Shown piece by piece: positions 1 through 11,553 of a DNA stretch of 64,000 bases. The stretch is taken from the NCBI RefSeq assembly GCF_013368755.1, contig NC_049566.1, positions 4,712,001 to 4,776,000 on the forward strand. Reading direction: 5' to 3'. The DNA comes from Talaromyces rugulosus (Eukaryota; Ascomycota; Eurotiomycetes; Eurotiales; Trichocomaceae). The position numbers and the translations under genes were made by a program. The notes below the pieces were generated by a model. It was not told the origin of the DNA. It saw only the letters and a program-made list of their open reading frames with translations, and ran no database searches. Position 1 is the stretch's first letter. The number at the start of each line of letters is the position of its first letter.

Positions 1-1719
1 AAGACTGAGGGGCACGATGAACAATACTCTTATTCTTATTTGCTTCACGCCTCAGGGGTATTATTATTGCAGTGCAGGACTAGCCTTCTGCATTTCGGAA
101 AATGATTGACGGCTTTTCCAGTCGCCTGTTTTTGGCCCACGACTTGCATGCTAGGACGTTTCTCGTACGTATTGTTGTTTGTATGGGATTTAGTCTTCTC
201 CGTGTTCTCCGCGTAGCATGTGCAGACTGCGCCGCAAGTTGCAGTGCCACGACCGTCATTGGCGTAGCCGAACAAATTATATGGAAACACGCCCCTCCTG
301 CCTGAGTCTAGTGAATTCCTCTCTGATCTTAGCGTTGTCCTAAGAACGCTTGTGCGGCGTCAGGCAACTAATTATCATCCAGCAAATATTAATTACAGGA
401 TAGTGGACCAACTTTCCGGGTGAGGGGACACCAGCTAATCCGCGGACTGAAACGGCGTGTAGATGGCCAGTTAGTCTGGCTAAGCTCTTAAAGAGTCAAC
501 GTCGATTGTCGGGGGAAGAAATACCTCATTTACGGCGCAGAGGTGTAGGCGCCGTCAGACTTTGTCTAACGGTTGGCGAACGGATGATCTCCGGGGGAGG
601 GTTAAGCATCCCCGTTTCCATAAAATGGTAGGGATAAAGTGCCATCTTATGTTCTCTTTCCTTTCCCCCACTCCCCTGTTTTTTTTTTTCCTTTCTGTTT
701 TTTTTTGGGCCTCTCGTGTGTGACATTGATCGTTTGGTGACTAGGTCGGCGGCAATTATGTTGCGCTGGGATTAGGATTGGGCGACTCTCCCTAATTATG
801 GATCCGCGGCTGCGGGACGGGGAACTTCCGGGCATCCCAGGACTGGTCCGGCACTAAACGAACCCTAAAACGCCCCGGGACGGGGAAGGCGAAACCGCTA
901 ACGCTCAGCGGCCAGTGGGCTCCGTATGGACCGGGACCCTCTATCGACGCCCCGTCTCGTATTACCGTTCACCCACTTTACACACAAGAAACAAAATGAA
1001 AAATAAATTCGTCTTGTACTAGTAAATGCCTGAAATGTTTTAATGTTGAATATAAAAGTTAAACATATTGATATCATTGGATGTATGTCCTGTTAGGCGC
1101 GTATTTATATCAGGTGGTATATACTTTATTGATGGTCTACAGTACAAAAAAAAAAAAAAACTCGGCCTAGGCCCGTGCTCGGTCGCTCGGATCGGTGCTT
1201 CTCCTGACATCTTAGTGCTGACTTGCATTTCCGGAGGAGACAGCGACAGCATTGGTTCGTTTTTTCGGAACGTATTACGTAGTGTCAAACATTCCAGTTG
1301 ATCTTCATCTTCCTACTATTGTCAGGCTAACAAGTTGAAGATCACGAATTCTTCTCTCCGGCCCAAAATTGAGACCCGTATACGGTACGTACCTCATTAC
1401 CCTGTACGGATAGACTCCGTCGGAAGAGCTGTTGACATTTATTGGGGAAGAGGAGCGGGAAAATTCTTGTGTAGTCTAGACTAGGATTGTAAAAAAAGGT
1501 ATTCTGCCAAGGACGATGATCGCTGTTCATTTAATTACCAAGTCTACGGAGTACAGAGTTTTGTTCCCAACAGTGTGGTCCGGTGTCTTAAATTAGGGTG
1601 CTATAGCACGGGATACTTATGAGGAAGCTTTTTTTTTTTTCAATTTTAAATTCTTATCTCCAAACCTTCTAACAGTATCTGTGACCTTTTCAACACCAGC
1701 TGCAGGCGTTTTATCCAAT
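1..1719. other. Intergenic / window edge, no supported gene
   Basis: Only short overlapping frames occur here, none with a recognisable domain or a convincing splice pattern. The stretch has homopolymer T runs near 680-710 and an A run near 1144-1159. The region just before 1720 (T-rich tract near 1630-1640) is the likely promoter side of the rhodopsin-domain gene. A gene extending off the left edge cannot be excluded. Confidence 0.5.
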
Positions 1720-3251
1720 ATGGGGTATAATTTGCCTGTCGAGCTGTTCACAGAGCTAGGCATCGGAATCGTCATATTCGCCCTTCGATTCTATGCCCGC
1801 TGGAGGACGGTTGGTCCTCAAAACTTTGGATATGACGACATATTTGCTGGAATTGCTGTTGTAGGCTCTCCCTCTTTCTTCCCAAGGGGCAATGCTCTTT
1901 GAATCAAACTAACTGTGGTTTGAATAGGTGTTCTGGATCCTCGAAGCAACGTTTCTTTACACATGCGGTAAGCCAAGTTGTTTATTTACTAGTTGTTGAC
2001 TTTATTTCTCCAAGGTCACAGTTTAACAATTATTGCTTTGCAGGTGCCAAAGGAAATAATATCGGTCTCAATGAAACATCCGCGATGCAAGTACCTGACA
2101 GCCAGGTAGCAGCCCTTGTTCTGGGCTCTAAGCTTGCGTATGCTGCTTGGGTGTTTTACATTCTCTTGATTTGGTCCCTTAAATCAGTTCTCTTGTGTCT
2201 ATACATAAGGCTTACGTACGTATCTGCCACTCATGATGCTGCCTGCTATTATAGTAAACATACGCTGACCTGATCTCGCCTATAGAATGGGAATATGGCA
2301 ACAAAAGCTTGCCAGGGTTATGATAGGGCTAAGTATGGCTACCTTTTTGACGAGTCTGCTGTGGCATATTTGTTCCTGCTTGCCGCCGTCAAAGTCATGG
2401 CAAATCAAGCCCTATCCGGGAAGTACGTATCAGCTGCACTCCATGTCTCGAACCACGGTTTGCCTGAACCCATAACTCACAATTCGAAACAGACAACTGC
2501 ACCTCTCGACCGGGAAACTATATACTTATCACTGTTATGGATGTCGTGTGAGTTGTCAAACCTTTCTGTTTACTTCTCTAGCGCCAACCCCAATTCATAT
2601 AATAGTATTTAAAATCGTGCTAATCAGTTTCACTCCTACAGAACCGACTTGGGTATTTTAATCATCCCGTTTCCTATGCTTCTCGAGGCACAACTCAGTC
2701 GCCGCCAAAAGATTTCTCTTGGAATCCTCTTCTCTTCTGGGATTTTTGTCATGGTTTGCGCCATCGTGCGTGCATACTACTCTTTATCCAACATCAACGA
2801 CCTCTCTATTGCGCTTGGCTGGGCTTCGCGTGAGATTCTCGTGGCATCCATCGTTGTTTGTGCGCCCAGCTTTAAGCCTCTACTCAGTCGCTTCAAGGCT
2901 GTCATCAGTGGAAATAGCGGCAGTGGAAGTAGGAGCTGGAAACGATATGGAAACGTGACTAGCGGACGGAGTCGACAGAACAACACCGGCCACCAAACCG
3001 AAGGAGGTTATCTCACATCAGTGACTGCCAGCGGGCATCGTTTCAGTAGTGATAATGGACGTGGAGGTCGCTTCAAAATGGCATCGCTCTCACGGCCTAA
3101 GAACGGCATAGACACTCTCACCTCGTTCAAAGGCGAGAGTCAAGAGCGAATCAACGAAACTACGAAAGGCTCGGAAAGTCCTCACAGCAGCTCTGAAGAC
3201 ATGAGGAATGGAATTCATGTTACGACTCACGTGTCATTGGCAGTGGACTAA
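1720..3251 (+). CDS. Fungal rhodopsin-domain (Pth11-like) integral membrane protein
   Basis: Six-exon model: 1720-1860, 1928-1967, 2044-2215, 2286-2422, 2493-2547, 2642-3251, about 384 residues. All introns are GT-AG and every junction keeps frame across conserved family motifs (RFYARW, EATFLYTCG, GLNE, DSQVAALVLGSKL, LIWSLK, PSFKPLLSR). The ATG at 1720 is chosen because the open frame upstream of it only begins with a GTG. The protein has about seven hydrophobic segments followed by a hydrophilic Ser/Arg-rich tail of roughly 120 residues, as in the fungal rhodopsin-domain family (PF20684), which contains many orphan membrane proteins and some Pth11-type receptors. Ligand and role are unknown; receptor function would be inference. 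It is 1.5 kb upstream of a PhyH oxygenase on the same strand. Confidence 0.88.
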
Positions 3252-4722
3252 TTAATTTTATTCTTGTGTTTTATTGTTTTCTATCCATCAGGAGTCAAGT
3301 TCTCATATGACTTGATCCGAAGCGGCCTTTCAATTTTTATGCTACGCAATACCCTGTGTTGATTAATAAATGTATATTATTTTTGGGAATTGGTTTACTC
3401 TAAAAGTTTTTGTTCTCTTCAATTAATGAGAACTTTCCTATCTTGCAACATCCTATTTATGCATGTGTTTTTTCGTAATTTAACACAATCTTCAAAGTAG
3501 GACCGGTTTGGATGGCTCCTTCATACATATGAAGTTGATATAGTTGACGTAGTGACATCGCGAATATCCCTGGAACATTTGACGGAATCTATGTCAGGAA
3601 ATACACGTTTGGTTTCAAATGTTCCAGCTATCAATTGCGGTTGTTGTTATACAAATGTCATGTTAGCGGTCAACTGATACGATGACCTTCTAAAAATACA
3701 TAAATAATCGTGAGGGGGAATAGAGCGAAGCCGCGACTCGAAATGGTACACATTTCGCATATAGCAACAACATGGGGACATCCCAAACCTTGACGTCGTC
3801 TGACATGAAGAACATGGACACCTGCAATTGTTCGGATTGAAGTTAGATTCTGTATTCACTTTCAACCAGTAAGTGGTTCTGGAGAGAAGTGCACTAATGA
3901 AGTGACATCTGGTCATATTATACGTAGTCTAAATTTTTGATTGATGCCCCACAAAACTATATCTGGGGAGCCATCGGTATTTTGATACCCTCGAGTCTAC
4001 TTGCAGTAGGGAATTGTCTAGTTTGATTCCTCATTTCGCATTGCAACATGTGGGGTTGCTGCTACGGACCGGAAGGCTGATGAGACGAATCAAAAAATGC
4101 ATTTAAAACAGGCTTAAGCCGATATTAAATAATTCTATTCGAACCATATAAACTAAGGTTTGAAGAGTTTAAGGTGCACTTTAGAGGCACCCACCAAAAT
4201 CGCAAGACACGAAGAGAGTCACACTATCAATTACATTGGTATATTGGACTGCATCTCGTACGCTAGTTACTCCGAGTCATTACTATCACACTATGGGCTA
4301 TTTCAAGCGAGCACCGGTTTTGTTTAATTGGACACCTGCAGTATCCCCGCAGCGCCTATTTAGCTTAATATAGTGCTAAACCTGCTCGCATGCCGGAGGG
4401 AGGAATATTTTCCTTCCCGTACGCAGTTATTGGTCTATTTCCACAGGGTTCAAACTTAGGCGATGCTACTATCCAATTAATATCGTAGATCACCTTTGAG
4501 CCGTTTTTTTAGTACATAAGCGATTAAGTAGAAAACCGCTGGGTGGGTTACCCTGGTTTTCGTCCCTTGTTTTAGAATCCAGTCAAGTTCATAAAGAGTG
4601 GCCACCCGCCAAAAAAAAAAGGGCAGTTTCAACAGTAGCAATCTTAGCTGAAACAACCTACATACTCCCTCTGATACTACACACACTAGGGACTAGGACT
4701 AGTACTGGTTTTCCAAGGCAAC
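3252..4722. other. Intergenic region, 1.47 kb, no gene seen
   Basis: AT-rich sequence with only short frames lacking recognisable domains. It holds the 3' flank of the rhodopsin-domain gene and the 5' flank of the PhyH gene. An A run near 4612-4621 is the only simple-sequence feature. Confidence 0.6.
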
Positions 4723-5726
4723 ATGCCTTCCACGCGCAATCCTGCCTATCGCACTATTATCACAGAAGTGGGTTTAAATAAGCAAAGTTTGAGTGAGCCA
4801 AGCATACAGGACGCCCGAATTCAACATTTTATCGACGAGATACATACGAACGGCTATGCCATAATTAGAGATGCTTTTGACAAAGCCGACATTGACCAAG
4901 CGAAAGCTGAGTTGGAACTGTTGGTGAAGAGCGGACAGGGTGGTCCTGCTGGTACAAAAGGGCGCAACTCTTTTGAGGGGTATCGAACTGGACGAATATA
5001 TGCACTCTTGGACAAGTCGAGAATTTTCGATAAATTCATAGCGCATCCAGATGTCCTAGCTTTAAATGATCATTTTTTGAAGCCGGGATATCTGATAAAT
5101 GCATTTCATAGTGTCAATATTCAGCCAGGAGAGAAGCCACAGACCATGCATCACGATGATGGACATATCACGATCCCTCGACCGCATGAGCCATTTGGAA
5201 CGGCAAGTTGATTGTCTTTTCCTTGATAAATACGTTTTACACTTTCAAAGGGCTGCTCATTTATCGGGTGAAAGTTTCCTAACTTCTTTTAAAACAGGGA
5301 GTTATAGTCGCTCTAGACACCTTCACCGAATTGAACGGCGCTACCGTCGTGGTACCAAAATCACACCTTTGGGATGATCAGCGTTGGCCTGACAGGAAAG
5401 AGGCATTTCCGGTTACAATGGATAGTGGGAGTATGGTATATTTTCTAGGAACACTTTGGCATGGCGGCGGCCAAAACACCTCGGAGATGGAGCGAAAGGC
5501 ACTGAATATGCAATATTGTCAGCCGTGGTTGCGGCCTTTTGAAAACCACATTCTGGCTGTGGACTGGGGCAAGCTCGGCGAAATACCTCTTAAAGTGGTT
5601 GATATGATGGGCTACAAAATTGGGATGCCGTTCATCGGTAGCGTGGAGGGTGGTAGCCCCTTGCGAGCGGTCACTCGCCGACTCAAAGACTATCGGTCTG
5701 GTATTAAAAGAAATACCAAATTGTGA
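4723..5726 (+). CDS. Phytanoyl-CoA dioxygenase (PhyH) family Fe(II)/2-oxoglutarate oxygenase
   Basis: Two exons, 4723-5202 and 5298-5726, about 302 residues. The intron joins in frame only if the donor is GC (GCAAGT at 5203-5208) with AG at 5296-5297; a normal GT two bases downstream would shift the frame. The proximal iron ligands lie in HHDDGH (residues about 140-145) and the distal His in LWHGGG; the FTELNGATVVVPKSH stretch is typical of PhyH enzymes. These enzymes use Fe(II), O2 and 2-oxoglutarate to hydroxylate or desaturate small molecules, and are common tailoring enzymes in fungal metabolism. The substrate is not predictable here. The gene is tail-to-tail with the SDR at 5926-6896, only 200 bp away, so the two may act on one compound. 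Confidence 0.87.
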
Positions 5727-5925
5727 TAGAGCTTCTGAGGTTTCTTCGCTTCCTATATCTAGCAATGGCTTGATGGTTAGCGTATCAATTATCATAGAGT
5801 ACGCTACGGTAGACCTGTCCATTCAATTTATCTAAATCGACTCGCACTGGTCATATAAATTGATCAATTTATATCAATATACAATAGTTAATCTAATAGA
5901 TTATGATAACAGGTTTTTGCCATTT

Positions 5926-6896
5926 TTATACAGAAAACCGTGCTTTGAGTAGATCGTTTTCAACAATATCACCAATCCTTTGCAACAACTCGTCAACATC
6001 CCATTTAGACGATAGAAACCTACCACTCAAGTCTTTCACTCGCTCCTGATTCTGGGCAAGCCAAACACAGAATGCTCCCGCAAGGCCCGGGGAATCTGTC
6101 AGCACTGCAAGTTAACCAGTTAGCAATAACCGAGACCAACCGCTGAGAAGTACTTACAGTGTTTCAACTGCTCTGGCATGCCAATGGCAAAATCGCTATT
6201 GATTCCTCCTGGATGCACACTCGCCACAAATAACCCCTTTTTCGCCTGTTGCTCATTGATCATTTCGATAACGCGGACCTGTGCAAATTTGCTTGCGGAA
6301 TAGTGAATATGCGCGATTGGACCACTGATAATAGGAGCAGCCATCGAGCTTATCCCTATGAATACCCGCGTCGTGTTTATGGATTCATTCAAGAGAGGAA
6401 TGAAATATTTACCGGCATAGGCCGTGCCAAGCGTGTTAACGCGAAATGCAGTTTCCATTTCTTCGACACCCTCTAGTGTAATGTCATTATTCATTGCACC
6501 GGTATACCCGGCGTTGACAACCACAGCTCCCACGGTATTGCCGAACTGAGCTTTGGTGGCATTGGCAACAGAGGCGACGTCCGAGGCAGAACCAATATCA
6601 CACTGTATCGCTAATGTTTTGATGCTTGGGTTGATCGACTTCGCCTCTTTGGCCACATCTTCGACAACAGGTAATCTCCTCGCAGCTAGAACAAGGCCCG
6701 TTGCCCCTGCCAACGCATACGATCGTGCCAGTGCTCCGCCCACTGCACCGCTGCCTCCTAAGACTACCACGGTAAACGGTTGAGGAAGCCTTTTGGCGCT
6801 GGGATCGATGGCAGGGTATACATCTGTGTGAAGAGTCGGGACAAAGGAACGGATGTCCTGTGCATTTCGTTGGCTAGGAGTCAGTGAGAGTGCCAT
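5926..6896 (-). CDS. Short-chain dehydrogenase/reductase (SDR)
   Basis: Two exons on the minus strand: 6158-6896 and 5926-6104, intron 6105-6157 (GTAAGT...CAG), about 305 residues. The Rossmann nucleotide-binding motif appears as GGSGAVGGALA near residue 47, the NAG motif near residue 128, and the catalytic pair as YSASK near residue 200. The second exon adds about 60 residues of C-terminus (ending KARFSV). SDRs oxidise alcohols or reduce ketones with NAD(P)H; the substrate cannot be assigned. Convergent with the PhyH oxygenase at 4723-5726. Confidence 0.87.
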
Positions 6897-8208
6897 CGTG
6901 GGGATTTTATTTCTTTCTGAATGGCGGAAGCTAATAATAATAGTATTATGGAATAATATCTTTTGGATGAATACCGCAGATTTGGCCTTTTCTCAGATCA
7001 TTGAATCCATTTGTAATCCATTCACTGCGCTAGTGAGAATCACTATGTGTGTTCGGACTTTGCGGAGTTAATGTAGAGATAGGAGCCGATCTACATTAAT
7101 TAATATAGTTCGATAAAATAAAACAAGAGAACTTTATACTTATTCGATGTTGGTCGACGGCTTCGGCCACGGCATAATACAACAAGTATACTGTTTGAAA
7201 GGAAGCAGTGAATTTCATTTAATTTTCTGGGTTAAAAAGAGGTACCTTGCCATTCCGGGACCTTTAATAATACTATTAGATTGTTAATAAACGTTTGACA
7301 AAAGAAAATACGTAAAAGAAAGGGGACTGGACAACAAGGGAGGGACATCCTACCGTGCAAACTGTAGTTTGCAGTGGCACCATTCAGAGTATGCTGACAC
7401 CCCAGGCACAACCTCGTGTAGAATTTCCTTTCAATTCCAGCTAGACCTTCTCTTGCGCCTTTTTTGCCCTCCGCACTAGTTACCCAAGGAGACAGACAGT
7501 GCTGAGATGTTTACCGTACCATCAGTCATGTAAGCCCCATGATCATCTTTTCCTGCAGCTGTCGAGGCGATCAAAGTTCTACTCCTAACCTCAGTGATGA
7601 GCTAAAAGTAGCTTCACAAACTGCAACACCCAACCAGTATCTCGAGCGAGTTCCGAGTGACACAGTCCCGGGTTAAGCATATTCAAAATGGCGTCTGATC
7701 CAACTTTGGAGCTATTTCGTGTACAACTAGAACCTTCAATAATTTGGAAGTCGGACATTTTAGATCGTTGAAGTTATTTTCATCGTCGAGGTATTGAAAA
7801 TATTAGGAGTTCACTATCCCGGCAGCTTGATGGTATAGCGACATACCCTAAAATAGGGGTTCAGCGTTACAGGATTCCGATCGTTTGATAAGTTGGCTCG
7901 TGTTACTGCTATGAGAGATGCGACTCGTCATTGCTTTTGATTATCTACGACTAATCAGCTAGAAAATTCAAGAAGGGACTGAGATACACATCGCAATCAG
8001 AGAAGACGAGTCCAGTCGATTGGTAAAAGAACCATCAACAGGGAAAAAGGATATTTTGATTTGCCAGTCTGTTTAGTACGAGCGTCCTGCGTTAAGTCGC
8101 GCAGGAACACATACATCGCATATTCCAAACTACAACATATGCATTGAGGGAGATTAAACGATAATCTTCATATAAGTAACAGCATAATTTAGACATCATC
8201 GCACTTTC
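6897..8208. other. Intergenic region, 1.3 kb, no gene seen
   Basis: No frame here has a recognisable domain or a credible splice structure. It contains the promoter side of the SDR (start at 6896) and the 3' flank of the polysaccharide lyase. Confidence 0.6.
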
Positions 8209-9004
8209 TTACAAGTCCAAGTCTGCAGCACTTGCAATGTCATTTATTTCGGTGCCAATCTGGATCTTGTAGATATATGTATCGATATCTACTTCTTCAC
8301 CTCGATATGCACCGAATTTGGGATCGGCCCTTCCGGGAAACGTCGTAGCAGTCAAGTTAGACTTCCCTTCTATGCTACTGAATCCTTGGAGGTCTCCATT
8401 CCAGTACAGCTGCACCCACCCTGGCGATGAGGTATTGATTACAATACCGACAGAGTACACCGTATTTGCAGTCACATCTGTTGACCACTGGGCCTCTCGC
8501 TTCGAGTCACTAGAAGCTTGGTATTGGAATTGGAGTTGCCCATTGACAATCTCCATGGCTAATGGAATATTGGCTCCACCGTCCTTGTTGGCTTCGTATT
8601 CCTTGCTAGGCGAAATTAGCGTATGGAAAAAAGCGACCAAAAAAATAAACTCACAACTGCCAAATCATCAAGCTCTTCTGGATTTCTGCCAATGAAAACT
8701 GGTACCCAATATAGTACGTGGTGTCCTTTTCAGTCTTCCCGGAGAGTGCATGATACTCAGATCGAATATCGCCTTTGACACGGTGACAACGTAAGGCCGC
8801 GGTCCCGTTAGGGTCAGCCCCGAGCTTGATGTACAGATCCTGTTGGTTGCTGGAAACCTTGTCGCCTCGAGCAGCTTCGAGATTTAACTGTCCGATTTTG
8901 GAGGCGTCGCTTAGACTATCATTGGAGGCGTCGAAATTAACAAAATACGAACATATTGCCGACGGGATGAGCGCAAGAAATGGAAGGTAAGAAGCACCCT
9001 TCAT
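8209..9004 (-). CDS. Secreted polysaccharide lyase, PL20 (glucuronan lyase)-like
   Basis: Two exons: 8655-9004 and 8209-8605, intron 8606-8654 (GTGAGT...TAG), about 248 residues. An N-terminal signal peptide is evident (Lys then a hydrophobic stretch ending around ICSYF). The splice restores a continuous MIWQ-F-KEYEA reading across the junction. The overall layout (YYIGYQFSL, IWQ, NIPLAMEIVNG, VQLYWNGD) resembles the fungal Polysacc_lyase family (PF14099) that contains PL20 glucuronan lyases acting on beta-1,4-glucuronan by beta-elimination in the secretome. The family call is by pattern only; activity on glucuronan versus another uronan is inferred. Confidence 0.72.
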
Positions 9005-9947
9005 TTTGAGTGGAATATCGATTCTTCTGAATTTTGTGTTATTTCGTAGGGAATATCATCGTTGGTGTGTAGTCCTGGGGCGTTAGCTCTTATATTGCTT
9101 GCTTATAGTTAGGCAATTATTGAATTAAACCACGTCACTAGTGGCGCATAACTGTCTTCGATATTTTATGAACACTTTGCGAATACGACGCTACATCTCA
9201 ATAATTCCATCTGATAGAGACATGTGTAATATTAGTGGGGGATATTTTAAGATCACCAAATAAAAATCAAATATTCAACTCTCTCCACGCACACCATTGT
9301 CCACGGCTAGTGGGTGATTTTGGCATGGTCCCACCGAATGTAAAACATTCGACCATTCCCAGTGCTGGGGGGATTCTACGAGATAACCACAGTGTGTTAA
9401 GTTGCTGTCGCTTCCTATATAGGAAAATGGTACGGCAAACAGCTCGCAATTTAGGTTTATTACTGTTAGCTTGGGGGCTGTTCATAATTTTGACAGTGTC
9501 ATGCTTCCTGACACATGCGCGAGCCATTTACAGAATATTCTAAAAAAAAAAAAACAAAACAAAACAAAACAACAAAACAAAAGAAAGAAGAAACAGAAAA
9601 TAAAAATGCTAGAAGGATCGAGGAATCGAGTTTACTCACATTTACGTGGAAGAGTTGATCATCATTTGGGGGCGTCAACTGGCCGAGACGTTCACTAATC
9701 TCGCTTCCGCGGCCTAAATTCGACAGTAAGGGGGGCTGGGTATCTTGATTAAGGGAAAACTAGATGTCAACAACAAAAGAACATCCGAGTGATCAATCAG
9801 CACATAGATCGAAGCTGAGATTTATGAATTGACATTAAAAACATTCATGAGATAGAACACTCTGGTGTTGACTTCTTTCTTATTGCGAAACGTAGGCCTC
9901 TGAATGTTTTGATATAGGAAGCTATGAATCATTCGACGCAGATTTTA
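9005..9947. other. Intergenic region with an A/C simple repeat
   Basis: The promoter of the lyase lies just right of 9004. A low-complexity tract of A runs interrupted by single C or G (AAAAC-type units) covers about 9541-9606. No gene was recognised. Confidence 0.6.
9541..9606. repeat. A-rich (AAAAC)n-like simple repeat
   Basis: Twelve or so consecutive A residues followed by repeated CAAAA units and then AAAG-type units; low-complexity sequence without coding potential. Confidence 0.85.
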
Positions 9948-11002
9948 TTACCAGGTGGAAATCCGAAATGGCTCTTCGCCCCTTCTCACTCTCCAACGAT
10001 TACTCGACTCAATTAAATCATGACACCCCTGAACAGCCCACCCCCATTTCCGTAGGAATCCTGGTGTGGCTTCCCAGCTGTCAACCAAATGAGGCTCTCC
10101 CCATACTATCAGGCCATTTCGCGACGTGGTAACTTCATCATCGACTGCATTGACTAGATTCAGATTACACGGTATCGGATGCACATGCACTGTTGAGAAA
10201 GATCCTGGTATTGGGGTTGTGTCGACTAGGTTGCCGACCAAGTCATTGACCAGCTCGACATGGTTAAATTGTTTCTCCCAAGTTATGAAGTTTTCTCTCA
10301 TTGTCGGAAAAGGAAAAATGTCGACCCACACGAAATGGAGGAAGGATGTCTGTGACTGGACTGGAGCGAGGGAGGAGGGAAGACTTTTTGAGGCGTGTGT
10401 TATAACTGCTCGACTGAAGAGAGTGTCTTCACTGATTTCGGCATTGGGTGCAAGTTCTGGGATAGAATACAATGCCGACTGCCATAGTACGTCCTTCGTC
10501 GCACGCAATGCCCGAAGTACGTTAAATTGAATCAGCGTAAGCAAATGATCAGCAGGCAATGTCGGGACAATTTCATATGTCTTGTCCCGGTATTCTAAGC
10601 CATCATGATGGCTTAAGAAATATGTTCTGGAAACATCAACCATTATCTTCTTTCGCTGGACAGTGTTTTCAGCACTGAGCTCTGAAAGAGTGGTATGGTT
10701 GTATAGATTATCATCGTATTCCGATGAGGCATGGGACTCTTCAAGACGCCAGCGATCAATATGAAACGGACGCTTCTCATTCGACAATTTGGTCTGATGA
10801 ATGCGCAGTCCTGTTCAATAATTAGACTATCAATTCTGCTAATACGGAGCTGTCTAGTTCATGGAGACTCACGTCGGGCTCTTTGGTTCAATCGATTCTG
10901 GAGTCGTTTCCGCTCCTTTTTACTTTCGCTAACTGCCCCTGCTCCATTTTTTCCATCTAGCATGTGATGTTGAAGGCTAGATATTGCTCTAGAATCTGCC
11001 AT
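9948..11002 (-). CDS. bZIP-type transcription factor with DUF3425 C-terminal domain
   Basis: Two exons: 10873-11002 and 9948-10810, intron 10811-10872 (GTGAGT...CAG), about 330 residues. Exon 1 encodes the basic region (ERKRLQNRLNQRARR, residues about 30-44), the classical fungal bZIP DNA-contact signature; the intron falls at its last Arg codon. A regular heptad of leucines after the basic region is not obvious. The rest matches the DUF3425 layout (LLTLIQFNVLRALRATKDVLW near residue 135; VWGEPHLVDSWEATPGFLRKWGW near residue 290). Fungal proteins of this kind are nuclear and mostly uncharacterised. It is divergent from the SDR at 11554, with 551 bp between starts, so it could control that gene (inference). 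Confidence 0.85.
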
Positions 11003-11419
11003 TTTGGGGTAACCACCCTGGTCGCCCAAGACGGCCCGTTCAGCAAGACTGTAGTAGGAAATTATGGATGTGACAAGCGATCATGCAAAAATGGGTTACG
11101 AGTTTCCTTCTCACCAAAACGCAGAGAGTAATAAGTGTCAGCCAGGAAAGAACTAATTCTGAGGTTGATGAAAGAGGTGCGAGAACAACAATAGTGGAGA
11201 AATGGGCTCATCAGCTTGTGGTTAATGCTAACCGCAATAGGAATTTTCAGTCATCCCTGCACTAACCGCATGTGTCGAAACATCAATCGAAAGGAAACAG
11301 CAAGATGCGATGATTGATGACGTGAATACCGGAGAAAAAGGCCCTGTATCTGGTAAAAATCGTCAGCCATAGTGTCACCCTTTTCGTGGGATGTTTATAC
11401 CGTATGTAACCTGCTCAGG

Positions 11420-11427
11420 TATATAAG
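11420..11427 (+). promoter_or_regulatory. Probable TATA box of the SDR at 11554
   Basis: The sequence TATATAAG lies about 127 bp before the ATG at 11554 within the 551-bp gap shared with the divergent bZIP gene. This is positional inference; no transcript start is known. Confidence 0.5.
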
Positions 11428-11553
11428 GCAGGTCCGCGCCTGCCCAAAACTAAGACATGAGTTCTTCAATGTTATCTCTCAACCATAGTATTAATATTGG
11501 CACAACCGCATTTCTCCTTCTTTTAGGCGTGTTCAACCTCATCACAGACTACA

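Noticed and set aside
45..290. 81-codon minus frame with several Cys (CGAVCTC), suggestive of a small Cys-rich protein
   Set aside because: No signal peptide or family pattern, lies at the window edge and overlaps a plus-strand frame of similar length; no splice evidence.
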